Assembly (NCBI GenBank): GCA_964474905.1
Contig: CAYYUP010000020.1
Coordinates: forward strand, 1-64,000
Length of the DNA: 64,000 bases
Origin: JADJRG01 sp964474905
Lineage (GTDB): Bacteria > Myxococcota_A > Polyangia > Nannocystales > Nannocystaceae
Direction of reading: 5' to 3'
The notes under the pieces are model-generated. The model had not been told where the DNA came from and searched no databases. It worked only from the letters and a program-made list of their open reading frames with translations. The translations under genes and the position numbers were made by a program. This document shows, one piece after another, positions 26,961 through 35,255 of the stretch. Within the stretch, counting starts at the first letter, position 1, and each line of letters opens with the position of its first letter.

Positions 26961-28817
26961 ATGAGCGACAGCAAGAACCTCGGACTCCGCGACTCTCGCG
27001 ATCGAATCGTCGACCTCCTGGGCATCGGCGAGACCTACCCACTGCGCGATCTCGGCGTCAGCGAAGAGCTGGTAGTGCCCTTCCATTCCAGCGCGCGCAT
27101 CATCGTTTCAGACAGCCAAAGACAGGTCCGCTACGAACTCCGCGATCACGCCGGGCACGATCCCGAAGCCCGGCCCCAGGGAGCGATCGAGCGGATCGAC
27201 GACGGCCAAAGCGTCGCGAGCGACGGAAACGGGGCGGCGCTGCTGCTGCTCACGCCGACGGTCGACGAGGACATCACGTTCACCGTGCTCGCGACCAAAC
27301 GCCACCCGCGACCCGGCAATGAGGACTCCGTGCGCGCGGTCTACCTGCACCAACAAACGCGGATCAAGGTCGGCCTCGATACGAAGCTGCCTGTCTCTGT
27401 GCCGACGGATGCCGACGGCGTCACCTACCTCAATCCCAGCGCCAGGGGCGACGGAGACGCACGAATCATCAGTTTCGGAGCGACGACAACGGTCGCGATC
27501 GTCGGTGCCCAGGAGGGCGTCGACTACGACCTGGTCAGCATCAACAACGACCAGAGCCTGCAGCTTCGCAGCCCCGGGCAGACCCGCGGCAAGGGCGAGG
27601 AGCACACGATCACGATCACATCTTCACAGCTTTACGAAGACGTCGACCTAAGGGTCCGAGCTACCAAGTCCTTTAGCCTCTCCGAGGCCCGCGATACCGA
27701 AATCTCCCTCCTCGATGCGATCCTGCCGCTGCGGATCCTCGCAGACACCGGCTCCGCAGTGACCGCGACTCCGGTGACAAACTACGGCGGTGCCTCCAAC
27801 GTGCACATCACAACTACGCAGAAGAGCACCCACTACCAGCTCTTCATCCGCGATCTCCGCGATCGAGAATTCGCGGGCAAGGGCGACGCCTCGCACATGG
27901 AGATCCCCCTCGGCGAGACTGCCCATGCACACGTGCAAAGGCCCTCTTGGTCTCAGCTCTGGTCAAATCCCGCTGACTTTCAGGCCATCGGCGATGAACT
28001 CGTTGGCACCGGAGGCGCGCTCGATCTGCCGATCCAAGCGCTCACCCGCGACACTCTGGTCATCGTCCACGCCCGCAAGTCACACAGCACCGCGGGCGCT
28101 CTGTCGCCCATCGAGAGCACAGTCCAGCTAGAGAACCCAGCTGCGACCCTCGTGGCCCCCGATCCAGCGCCGACAATCGAACTCCGCGTGGCCCTGCAAG
28201 ACGGCAAGACCCGCGGCTATGTTGATATCCTAGGCGGTCAGCCGGGGGTCTATTACCACCTTCGAGGCGCCCCAGATGGCGACGACATCGGCCTGCCCGG
28301 GTATATCCATCAGCGTGACGATGTCGACTCGAGCCTCAATAAGGGCATCGGTCAACTCGCTGTCGGTGTCGATCTCACGCTCGCACGCAGTCCCACATCG
28401 CCCGAGGCCGATACCCGCGCGAAGCAGGCCCCGCCACTGCCGCGGGTCGATACGCCCGCGCTAAGCGTCGGTGATGTTCTCTATGTTCATGCGGTCAAGG
28501 CGATGACAGGGATCGGCGTCGCCCTGAGCGAAAGCGCCGAGGTCACTGCAGCACCGACGATCACCGCGCAGCAACCGACGATCGCAGCCGGTGAGAGTGC
28601 GACTCTCGTCATCGCCGCTAGCACAGTCGGTCAGCGCTATCAGCTCCTGCAAAACGACGCCCCAGTCGGCGAACCTGCCGAAGGTACAGGCGACGATCTT
28701 TCGCTGGTCAGCGCCGCGATCAACGAACCGACGACGCTCGTCGTCGAGATCACGCGGCCGGCGATCACCAGCCTCCAGGTCCGGGCCAGGGTCGAGGTCT
28801 CGATCACGACGACGTAG
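26961..28817 (+). CDS. eCIS-associated protein of five tandem beta-type domains, role unknown
   Basis: 618 residues, no signal peptide or membrane span. Five degenerate domains of roughly 90-130 residues can be marked by a recurring aromatic-x-Leu strand: RYELRDHAG, DYDLVSINN, HYQLFIRDL, YYHLRGAPD and RYQLLQNDA, most followed by a polar loop and a strand containing TFTVLATK- or VRATKSF-like sequence. This suggests Ig-like or carbohydrate-binding-like modules. Set between Afp12 and the tape measure, it may be a second fibre or sheath-associated decoration, an adaptor for cargo, or the cargo itself. I recognise no toxin motif. Function not assigned. Confidence 0.7.
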   Translation: MSDSKNLGLRDSRDRIVDLLGIGETYPLRDLGVSEELVVPFHSSARIIVSDSQRQVRYELRDHAGHDPEARPQGAIERIDDGQSVASDGNGAALLLLTPTVDEDITFTVLATKRHPRPGNEDSVRAVYLHQQTRIKVGLDTKLPVSVPTDADGVTYLNPSARGDGDARIISFGATTTVAIVGAQEGVDYDLVSINNDQSLQLRSPGQTRGKGEEHTITITSSQLYEDVDLRVRATKSFSLSEARDTEISLLDAILPLRILADTGSAVTATPVTNYGGASNVHITTTQKSTHYQLFIRDLRDREFAGKGDASHMEIPLGETAHAHVQRPSWSQLWSNPADFQAIGDELVGTGGALDLPIQALTRDTLVIVHARKSHSTAGALSPIESTVQLENPAATLVAPDPAPTIELRVALQDGKTRGYVDILGGQPGVYYHLRGAPDGDDIGLPGYIHQRDDVDSSLNKGIGQLAVGVDLTLARSPTSPEADTRAKQAPPLPRVDTPALSVGDVLYVHAVKAMTGIGVALSESAEVTAAPTITAQQPTIAAGESATLVIAASTVGQRYQLLQNDAPVGEPAEGTGDDLSLVSAAINEPTTLVVEITRPAITSLQVRARVEVSITTT

Positions 28818-28825
28818 GCTAAAAC

Positions 28826-31006
28826 ATGGGCGACCAGACTCATCGCATCGAGCGTCAGATCTTCGAGGTCGTGGTCGCCGACCAGGGGGATGCGAAGGGG
28901 CTGCAGGTCACCCTCTCTCGGATCCAGAGACAAAAGATCGAGGCGATCATCGAGCGCGCCTGTGACCGAATCGCCGGCCCCGGTACGCTCCTCAGAATCG
29001 ATCGTCTGAGCATCGATCTTGGCGAGATCAACGGCGAGCATTTCGAGGCCGAGTTCGTCGAGGCGCTTGGCCGGCAACTCCGGTCGAGTCTCGAGTCGGT
29101 TCGCGTCGACGAAGCTCGGGCATGCCAAACCAGTGACGAGCAGGTCGCTCGCCAGGAGATCGAATTTTTCGCCCGCACCGGTACCCTGCCCTGGAACTCC
29201 GGGCAACGCGACGCCAAGCTGCTGCATCGGCGCATGCAACTGCTCCTGAGCAGGCCCGGTCGCTCGCTCGCCGCACTGCTCCGCGAACTTGAGGATGTGC
29301 CTGCGGCCCTCGAACGCCTGGCCGCTCACTTTGACGACAAGACCTTGGGCGCCCTCGTCGACACCCTGCTCTCGCCCTCAAGGCTGCGATCGATCGCCTC
29401 GACTGGCGACGCGGTGACGGCTCAAGTTGAGTTAAGCGAGCTGCTCCGCGGCCCCGGCGGACTGGCCGATGAAAGCCCCCGTCGACGACACACACACGCC
29501 TGGTTCGGCCTCCTCCGGGCCGCCGCTCGCCGCCGCCCAGGCTCCGCTCTTCTCACCCAGAGGCTCTTCGACTCTGCGCTCGACGTTCTCTCGCAGAGCA
29601 CAGGTCAGACCCTACCGGGCGCAAAGCAACGTCTTCGCGAACTCACTCCTCGCTCTACAACGGAGCTCGAGCGTGCATCCGCAGGCGACAAGCGATCTCA
29701 CGATCTAACGACCAAGCGGTCGACCGAGCCCGCTGTCGAACCGACCGAGCCCGCTGTCGAACCGACCGAGCCCCCAACCGAACCCCCAACTGAGCGAACG
29801 CCCGAATCGACTGCGCGCCCGACCAAGCTGTCGACCAAGCGCCCGACTGAGCGAGGCGTCGAACCGAGCGAGCCCCCGACCAAGCCGTCGACTACGAGCG
29901 AATCGAGCGACCCGAGCGACCCGAGCGAATCGACCGAATCGACCGACACGTCGCGGCCCCCGAATTCCCCTGCAGCCGACTCGCGCGAGACCCCGCAAAA
30001 CGCCAGCGAACAAATCGCCTCGAAGCGAGCTCCGCCCAGACCGAACGAGGCCGAGTTCGTCGACTTGATCGCGATTTGGTCTCAGATCGCGAGCGAACTT
30101 GGCGAGACGATCGGTTCCCAAAACTCAAGCCATTCGGGCCCGCCAAACGCACGCGCACTCGCTCAACTGAAGCAACTTGTCGACGTGCTCGTGTCGCTCG
30201 GAGAGACGATGCAGCGGACCGCTGAGACATCGATCGCGGCGCTCTTTCTAGCCCAGCACAGACGCACACCGCTGCCCCGCGAGGGCGTCGACTTCAGCCT
30301 GATGGCGGTCGCGAATGCTGGCAAAAGGATCGCCAAAGACAGCGCCAAAGACCTCAGCCGCGACCTGGGCGAGCTCCGCAAGCACATCGAGCCACGGACC
30401 CCCGCGGGCCAAACGATCCAAAGCAACCCACGGGTCAAGACGGCGAGCCCTCCGGCCCCGCGGAGGCGTGCACAGAGGGCCCCTCGCCGGGCTCAGGACA
30501 TCACACAACTTCACATCGACGACGCCGGCCTCGTCATTCTTTGGCCCTTTCTTCGTCCCCTCTTCACGCACCTTGGGCTCCTCGAGGGCGTCGGGTTTCG
30601 CGATCCTGGCACCCAGCTCCGGGCCGCCGCGCTGCTCCGACTCGTCGCCGGCGGTGACCTCGAGATCGCCGAGTTCCAACTCCCCCTCGCAAAGATCCTC
30701 TGCGGCCTCGATCCCGACGCGCTCTTCGAGCTCGACGCGCCACTTTGCGAAGAGGAGTCGAGCGAGTGCACCCGCATGTTAGAGGCGGTGATCCTGCGGG
30801 CGCCGATCCTCAAAAAGATGTCCGTCGCCGGCCTCCGCGGTACCTTTCTGTTGCGACCGGGAATCCTCAGCGTACGCGACGGCAGCTGGCTCCTCCGGGT
30901 CGAGCACCGCCCCTTCGACCTGGTGCTCGAGCGTTTTCCCTGGACCTTTGAGTGGATCAAGCTGCCGTGGATGCAGACACCGCTGCAGGTCGAGTGGAGC
31001 GCCTGA
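28826..31006 (+). CDS. eCIS tape measure protein (Afp14/CIS_TMP-like)
   Basis: 726 residues. The N-terminus (HRIERQIFEVVVADQGDAKG) and the C-terminus (DDAGLVILWPFLRPLFTHLG, later FPWTFEWIKLPWMQTPLQVE) are the two conserved ends of the CIS tape-measure family. Between them lies a long Pro/Thr/Ser/Glu-rich stretch (~residues 290-390) made of short repeats such as TEPAVEP and PTEPPTE, probably disordered. Tape-measure length normally sets tube length, and in some systems the protein also occupies the tube lumen. Last forward gene of the operon; eight bases after the previous stop. Confidence 0.9.
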   Translation: MGDQTHRIERQIFEVVVADQGDAKGLQVTLSRIQRQKIEAIIERACDRIAGPGTLLRIDRLSIDLGEINGEHFEAEFVEALGRQLRSSLESVRVDEARACQTSDEQVARQEIEFFARTGTLPWNSGQRDAKLLHRRMQLLLSRPGRSLAALLRELEDVPAALERLAAHFDDKTLGALVDTLLSPSRLRSIASTGDAVTAQVELSELLRGPGGLADESPRRRHTHAWFGLLRAAARRRPGSALLTQRLFDSALDVLSQSTGQTLPGAKQRLRELTPRSTTELERASAGDKRSHDLTTKRSTEPAVEPTEPAVEPTEPPTEPPTERTPESTARPTKLSTKRPTERGVEPSEPPTKPSTTSESSDPSDPSESTESTDTSRPPNSPAADSRETPQNASEQIASKRAPPRPNEAEFVDLIAIWSQIASELGETIGSQNSSHSGPPNARALAQLKQLVDVLVSLGETMQRTAETSIAALFLAQHRRTPLPREGVDFSLMAVANAGKRIAKDSAKDLSRDLGELRKHIEPRTPAGQTIQSNPRVKTASPPAPRRRAQRAPRRAQDITQLHIDDAGLVILWPFLRPLFTHLGLLEGVGFRDPGTQLRAAALLRLVAGGDLEIAEFQLPLAKILCGLDPDALFELDAPLCEEESSECTRMLEAVILRAPILKKMSVAGLRGTFLLRPGILSVRDGSWLLRVEHRPFDLVLERFPWTFEWIKLPWMQTPLQVEWSA
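29722..29948 (+). repeat. Low-complexity Thr/Glu/Pro/Ser repeats in the tape measure gene
   Basis: Imperfect short repeats, including two consecutive copies of an 18-base unit (GAACCGACCGAGCCCGCT-like) and a run of AGCGACCCG and TCGACCGAA units. They encode a likely unstructured spacer. Confidence 0.8.
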
Positions 31007-31039
31007 ACCTCGGGCATGTCCCCGATTGGCTGTGCTCGT

Positions 31040-31411
31040 TCAGTCGGTGGACAGGATCTGCTGGCTGGCTGCAACCGCGATCTTGTTGCCGCTGTCCAGC
31101 ATGCCCGTCGCCTCATCACCATCGAGCAGGATGGCGTTCCCCGAGTCGGTGAGCACCTTCGAGGTACCCCTCAACTGCGCCTGATCGGCGGCCATCACCG
31201 GAACCGGAGGACTGCCCGCTGTGCCCCCGACGTACATCCAGCTGGCCGACGCCGAAATCTCGACCGCCTTACCGCCAACCGAGACCTTCGGACCCGTAAG
31301 CACGATCGACACCAACAGCTGCCAGGAGCCGGTCTGATTGGTGTCGGCCTGCAACTTCGCAGTGCTGGTCTCGACTGCAGTATCCCCTTCGACCGCGACA
31401 GGCTTCGGCAT
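31040..31411 (-). CDS. Possible PAAR-like spike-tip protein of the eCIS
   Basis: 123 residues on the opposite strand, ending 33 bp from the end of the tape measure gene. The sequence (start MPKPVAVEGDTAVETSTAKL, a central TGPKVSVGGKAVEIS, then SASWMYVGGTA, and short Gly-turn strands) looks like the small beta proteins of the PAAR/PAAR-like class that cap the VgrG spike, and no other gene in the locus fills the Afp10 slot. Matching composition and position support this, but I see no invariant histidine/cysteine zinc set, so the call is tentative. It lies in the locus but must be transcribed separately. Confidence 0.5.
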   Translation of the reverse strand: MPKPVAVEGDTAVETSTAKLQADTNQTGSWQLLVSIVLTGPKVSVGGKAVEISASASWMYVGGTAGSPPVPVMAADQAQLRGTSKVLTDSGNAILLDGDEATGMLDSGNKIAVAASQQILSTD

Positions 31412-32221
31412 CCTTTTTTATCCATCCCGCAGCAACGGCCGCGACCCGTCGATGGTCCCGCCACCCCTCATGGCTGTCAATCTGCGGCCCGCAGGCGCCC
31501 TCTATCGAGCGGTGGGAATGCCTGTCGAGCCCGCCGCGTGATCCCATCTCCAGTGCCCTGTTCCGCCTCCCGCTCGACTCTTGGGGCAGATTCGCCTCCT
31601 TGGCTCGCGCACGCCCGGCCGGGCCGACTCCGCACCTCGGCAGCTCGAGAGGCCGCAGAGGTCAAGGCGCCTCAAGATGTCAAAATGGACCCATTACCCG
31701 ATAATTTCCGAGAGAAATCGCCCGCGGATTCGATCTTTAAGAGCGATCTTTAAGATCCGTTCTACGGACAAATAGGTATCTAAATCACAAAAACAGGAGT
31801 GGGCGCTGGCGCCCCCAAGTACCCCCTTACCAGACCACAAGACCCGACAACGACATGTCTCGTACGACGACGGGCGTTTCTCGAGGGGCATGCCAGCCCG
31901 GCGGTCGGTCAGCCCGGCCAGCCGTCACTTGATCTGCAAGGGACCAAGGCGGCGCTCTACCCTCGCGCCACCCTAAATGTCACCGCGAAGTTACTTGTTG
32001 CGCCGCATAACGAGTGGATTATTCTGCCGTCCCTTCGCGGACCTTATTCGATCCATCGCGGCCAAACACCTTAGACCGCCACCTCCGCACCGACGTTCTT
32101 TCTTTTTTCCGCATCGATGAATCGAACCAGCGACAGCGACGTCTGTCGCCCCCCTAAACAGCCTAGCTAGGCTCCTATTACCCCTTAGCGCTCTTTTAGA
32201 GCGAACAAGCTCGGACCCATC
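31412..32221. other. 810-bp gene-free region after the eCIS locus
   Basis: No reading frame here has gene-like character; those that are open are rich in Arg/Pro/Ser. The segment 31680-31800 is AT-rich relative to its surroundings and holds a repeat element described separately. It should contain the promoters of the PAAR-like gene (reverse) and of the DUF1571 gene (forward). Confidence 0.6.
31731..31757. promoter_or_regulatory. Direct repeat plus palindrome, possible operator
   Basis: CGATCTTTAAGA occurs twice (31731-31742 and 31744-31755) with one base between, and the second copy is part of a palindrome GATCTT-T-AAGATC (31745-31757). It lies in the AT-rich part of the intergenic region, about 320 bp upstream of the PAAR-like gene and 465 bp upstream of the DUF1571 gene. 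Confidence 0.35.
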
Positions 32222-33049
32222 ATGCTCGCCCGTCTCACCATCACCCCCCGCACGCTCCTCCGCCGCCTCACCCGCGCCGGTGCGCTGACATTCGTGTTCG
32301 CCGGAGCCATCTCGGCCTCGAGCACCACGAGCGCAGCTGACCGCGGCGTCACCCAGGCCACCCAGGTGCTCAAGGGGACGCCGATGGATCATGCCGATGT
32401 CCTCAGCCTGATGAACGAGATGAAGCAGGCCTACTCCCGCGTCAGCGACTACACGGCGACCTTTGTCAAGCGTGAGCGCGTCAAGGGTCGGCTGCGGCCC
32501 CGCGAGGTCATGTTCATCAAATTCGCCGAGCCCTTCAACATCTACACCCGGTGGATGCAGGGCAAGCACGAGGGCCAAGAGTTGATCTACGCGAAGGGTT
32601 GGAACGGCGGCAAGATCCGGGCGCACACCGGCTCCTTCCCCGACATCACGGTCGACCTCGATCCCGAGGGCAGCCTCGCGACTCGGGGCCAGCGCCATCC
32701 GATCACCGACTTCGGCCTCGGCATCATGATCAACCTGCTCGCCCGTGATGTGACGCTCGCCGGTGCACGACCGCAGGACACGGTCACCTACCTCGACCTC
32801 GGCATCTCCAAGATCGCCGGGGCCACCGTGCGTTGCATCGAGGCAACCACGCCGCCGGCGCGGTGGTCTCCCTACTACGCCCACAGGGCCCGTATTTGCA
32901 TCAATACACGGACGCATATGCCGGTCCGCGTGCTCATCTGGGACCGCGACGATCACCTGCTCGAGGACTACACCTACAAAAATATTCGGCTCAACGTCGG
33001 TCTCACCGACCTCGACTTCTCGCCGGATAACCCCGAGTACGGCTTCTAG
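32222..33049 (+). CDS. DUF1571-type exported protein
   Basis: 275 residues. An N-terminal basic stretch and hydrophobic core (ALTFVFAGAISASSTTSAAD) form a signal peptide. The mature part matches DUF1571: SDYTATFVKRERVKGRL, FIKFAEPFNIYTRW, EGQELIYAKGWNGGKI and a C-terminal RVLIWDRDDHLLEDYTYKNI. The fold resembles LolA/LolB-like lipoprotein-sorting proteins, so binding of a lipid or acyl group in the periplasm is plausible but unproven. It is followed by a strong terminator hairpin. Confidence 0.82.
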   Translation: MLARLTITPRTLLRRLTRAGALTFVFAGAISASSTTSAADRGVTQATQVLKGTPMDHADVLSLMNEMKQAYSRVSDYTATFVKRERVKGRLRPREVMFIKFAEPFNIYTRWMQGKHEGQELIYAKGWNGGKIRAHTGSFPDITVDLDPEGSLATRGQRHPITDFGLGIMINLLARDVTLAGARPQDTVTYLDLGISKIAGATVRCIEATTPPARWSPYYAHRARICINTRTHMPVRVLIWDRDDHLLEDYTYKNIRLNVGLTDLDFSPDNPEYGF

Positions 33050-33073
33050 GCCGGCCATACGCCGGTCGCCCCA

Positions 33074-33117
33074 AGAGAACCCAGGATCGTTCGACGAGAG
33101 CGAACCCTGGGTTCTCT
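33074..33117 (+). terminator. Transcription terminator hairpin after the DUF1571 gene
   Basis: AGAGAACCCAGG (33074-33085) and CCTGGGTTCTCT (33106-33117) are perfect 12-bp reverse complements around a 20-base loop, 25 bases after the stop codon. Only a short AT tract follows, so it may be rho-assisted. Confidence 0.75.
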
Positions 33118-33199
33118 ATTTCGCCGTAGTCTTCTGGCGAGTCTCGACCCTATCATGCCGTCGACAGTGCACTGCCGCTGTACTGATAGGACCTCGACA

Positions 33200-34273
33200 A
33201 TGTCTACATGCTCACGTTGGCTCTCTTTGGCGATCAGCGCCCCTCTCTTTATTCTCAGCGCCTGTGGCGACAATTCCCTTCCCCCTGAGGACGGCGATGA
33301 TCCCTTCCGCCCTGAGAGCGGCGAGGTCACCCTAGACCTGACAGACCCCGCACAGGCGGAGTGGTTCATGGCCAATACTCAGGCCTTCTACTGGCTCGAC
33401 AATGATCATGCCGACGAGTATGTCTACTACGAATGGCGGGAGGACCTAGGGGTCTGCGCTGCCGTGGGCGAGCGCCACGTCGGTTTTGGCTACCCCGAAC
33501 TCGTCGGATACTTCGAGAACGCCGAGAACATCTGGGGCACAGGCGTACCTCTCGCGCCGCGCGTACCGACAGATGCGACCCGCGAGATGTGCGACACCTG
33601 CACGGGCATCACCATCCCCTACCTGTCGCCCAAGCGGATCACGATGACCGTCTCTAGCGTCAACGTCACCGATGAGAACGTCGCCGAGATGTTCACCGAC
33701 AGCCCCGACATCCAGGCCGATCTTCTGCGCTCATCCCCACAATCGCGCGGTTTTATCGGCTTCCTCAATCATATCCCGGCCGTCGAGACCGAAGACGGCA
33801 ACATCGTCCCGGAGTTCACCGCCGAGACGCCCTATGAATTTATGTACATCCGCCCGGCCAACGGCGACGATACGCCCGGCGATTACGCAGGCAATACCAA
33901 CGCCACGGTGCAGTACGGCGCCATGTTCTACGAGTGGTTCATGACCCGCACACAGGCCTTCGACGAAGAGGTCGATGGCGACGGAAACGTCGTTACAGTG
34001 CCCGTTTTTGAGGGCATGGCAAACACTCATTTTGGCGATACGGATTTCAGTTCCCTCAGCGTCGACCTCAATACCATCGAGGTGCTCCTAGGCGACAGCG
34101 ACAGCCAGTCGTTCACCGTAAATGGCGCGGCAGCCGTCTCCAACGTCACCGGAGAGGCCTTCGATCGGACGATGTCGGGCGCCACGACACCCCGCGACGA
34201 TCCCGGCATGAGTGCACTCTTCGTCGGCGCCGGGGTCTACGGCTGCGTGCAAAAGATCGAAGTTGAACTCTGA
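33200..34273 (+). CDS. Lipoprotein of unknown function
   Basis: About 357 residues from the ATG at 33200, chosen because it precedes a signal peptide with a lipobox (RWLSLAISAPLFILSAC). The mature protein is acidic and rich in aromatic and Asp residues (DPAQAEWFMANTQAFYWLDN, EMCDTCTGITIPYL, FMYIRPANGDDTPGD). It has only a few cysteines and no repeat linker, unlike the other lipoproteins here. I do not recognise the family. It ends shortly before the LysR gene on the same strand. Confidence 0.7.
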   Translation: MSTCSRWLSLAISAPLFILSACGDNSLPPEDGDDPFRPESGEVTLDLTDPAQAEWFMANTQAFYWLDNDHADEYVYYEWREDLGVCAAVGERHVGFGYPELVGYFENAENIWGTGVPLAPRVPTDATREMCDTCTGITIPYLSPKRITMTVSSVNVTDENVAEMFTDSPDIQADLLRSSPQSRGFIGFLNHIPAVETEDGNIVPEFTAETPYEFMYIRPANGDDTPGDYAGNTNATVQYGAMFYEWFMTRTQAFDEEVDGDGNVVTVPVFEGMANTHFGDTDFSSLSVDLNTIEVLLGDSDSQSFTVNGAAAVSNVTGEAFDRTMSGATTPRDDPGMSALFVGAGVYGCVQKIEVEL

Positions 34274-34292
34274 GCGCAGGTTCGCATAGGGT

Positions 34293-34307
34293 GGAGCCAG
34301 AGGCTCC
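34293..34307 (+). promoter_or_regulatory. Short hairpin just upstream of the LysR start
   Basis: GGAGCC-AGA-GGCTCC is a perfect 6-bp stem with a 3-base loop ending three bases before the GTG at 34311. It contains the only GGAG available as a ribosome site, so folding could restrict translation; it may equally be the transcript end of the lipoprotein gene. Confidence 0.35.
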
Positions 34308-34310
34308 CCC

Positions 34311-35231
34311 GTGTACGATCTGCCGCACATCCCCCGCGCCGCCGTATTTGTTGTCGTGATCCAACAGGGCTCATTTTCGGCGGCCGCCCGGGAGCTCAAA
34401 CTCTCTAAAAGCGTCGTTAGCACCCATATCCAGGCCTTAGAATCCGCCCTTGGGGTGCGCCTCCTGGAGCGCACATCCCGGTCCCTCCACCTCAGCGAGG
34501 CCGGTCGACAATTTTTCCCCTACGCCGAACGCATGCTCCAAGCTTGGACCTTAGGCCGTGAGCGGCTGCATACTCACGCCGACGAGCCACGCGGCCTCCT
34601 GCGGGTGAGCACGTCCAGCATTCTCTGCGAGAAGTACGTCATGCCGGTGATCGCCCGCTATATCGCGGACTATCCGCATACTCAGGTGAGCCTGCACATC
34701 TCCGATCGCACGGTCAACATCCTCGACGAGAAGATCGACGTCGCGATCCGCGGCGGCTCTCTCCCGGACTCCTCCCTGATCGCTCGCAAGCTCGGCGTCG
34801 ACCACGAAATTATCGTCGGCGGCCCCGCTCTGGTGACGCAGTGGTCCGAGATATGCGATCCCAAGGACCTCTGCGACGCCCCCTGGGTCGTGCACACAAG
34901 CCTCAAGCAACCCTCTCGATGGTCCTTCCACTGTACAGATGGACGCCAGTCCAAGCTATCCGTTCAGCCTAGGGTCTGGGTGTCCTCAGCGATGGGCCTC
35001 CGCGACCTCGCCTGCCAGGGCGTTGGTTTTGCTGTCATGCCTTCGTTCATGGCGGAGGATGCCCGCCACAAGGGGCACTTGCAGCACATCCTGCCCACAT
35101 GGTCCGCCCAAAGCAGCCCCCTCCACGCCATCTACACCTCGCGGGCCAATACTCCGCAAAAAACGCTCCGCTTCGTCGCGATGCTCCAAGAGGTATTCCC
35201 CCGCGGAGCCCCTTCAACATCCCTGCCTTGA
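34311..35231 (+). CDS. LysR-family transcriptional regulator
   Basis: 306 residues, GTG start. The N-terminal winged helix-turn-helix is clear (AAVFVVVIQQGSFSAAAREL, then VVSTHIQALESALGVRLLER), followed by the type-2 periplasmic-binding-like effector domain (~90-300). Such proteins control one or a few genes in response to a small metabolite. The target is unknown: both the upstream lipoprotein and the downstream S-formylglutathione hydrolase are possible but neither is divergently paired with it as in the classical arrangement. Confidence 0.9.
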   Translation: MYDLPHIPRAAVFVVVIQQGSFSAAARELKLSKSVVSTHIQALESALGVRLLERTSRSLHLSEAGRQFFPYAERMLQAWTLGRERLHTHADEPRGLLRVSTSSILCEKYVMPVIARYIADYPHTQVSLHISDRTVNILDEKIDVAIRGGSLPDSSLIARKLGVDHEIIVGGPALVTQWSEICDPKDLCDAPWVVHTSLKQPSRWSFHCTDGRQSKLSVQPRVWVSSAMGLRDLACQGVGFAVMPSFMAEDARHKGHLQHILPTWSAQSSPLHAIYTSRANTPQKTLRFVAMLQEVFPRGAPSTSLP

Positions 35232-35255
35232 GTTTTTCACGGGGCCTCGCCAGGA

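Noticed and set aside
10058..31006. Prophage or R-type pyocin
   Set aside because: No capsid, terminase, integrase, holin or lysin genes, and DUF5908, CIS_TMP and DUF4255 proteins are eCIS markers.
10058..31006. Type VI secretion system
   Set aside because: No TssJ/L/M membrane complex and no ClpV; the spike, LysM and Afp11-like genes follow eCIS organisation.
31016..31753. Forward frame over the PAAR-like gene and beyond
   Set aside because: Arg/Pro/Ser-rich shadow without family features, while the reverse frame has a compact beta-protein pattern.
31991..33058. Reverse-strand open frame of 355 codons over the DUF1571 gene
   Set aside because: It is the antisense shadow of a well-supported forward gene with signal peptide and family motifs; its own composition is low-complexity and lacks any family.
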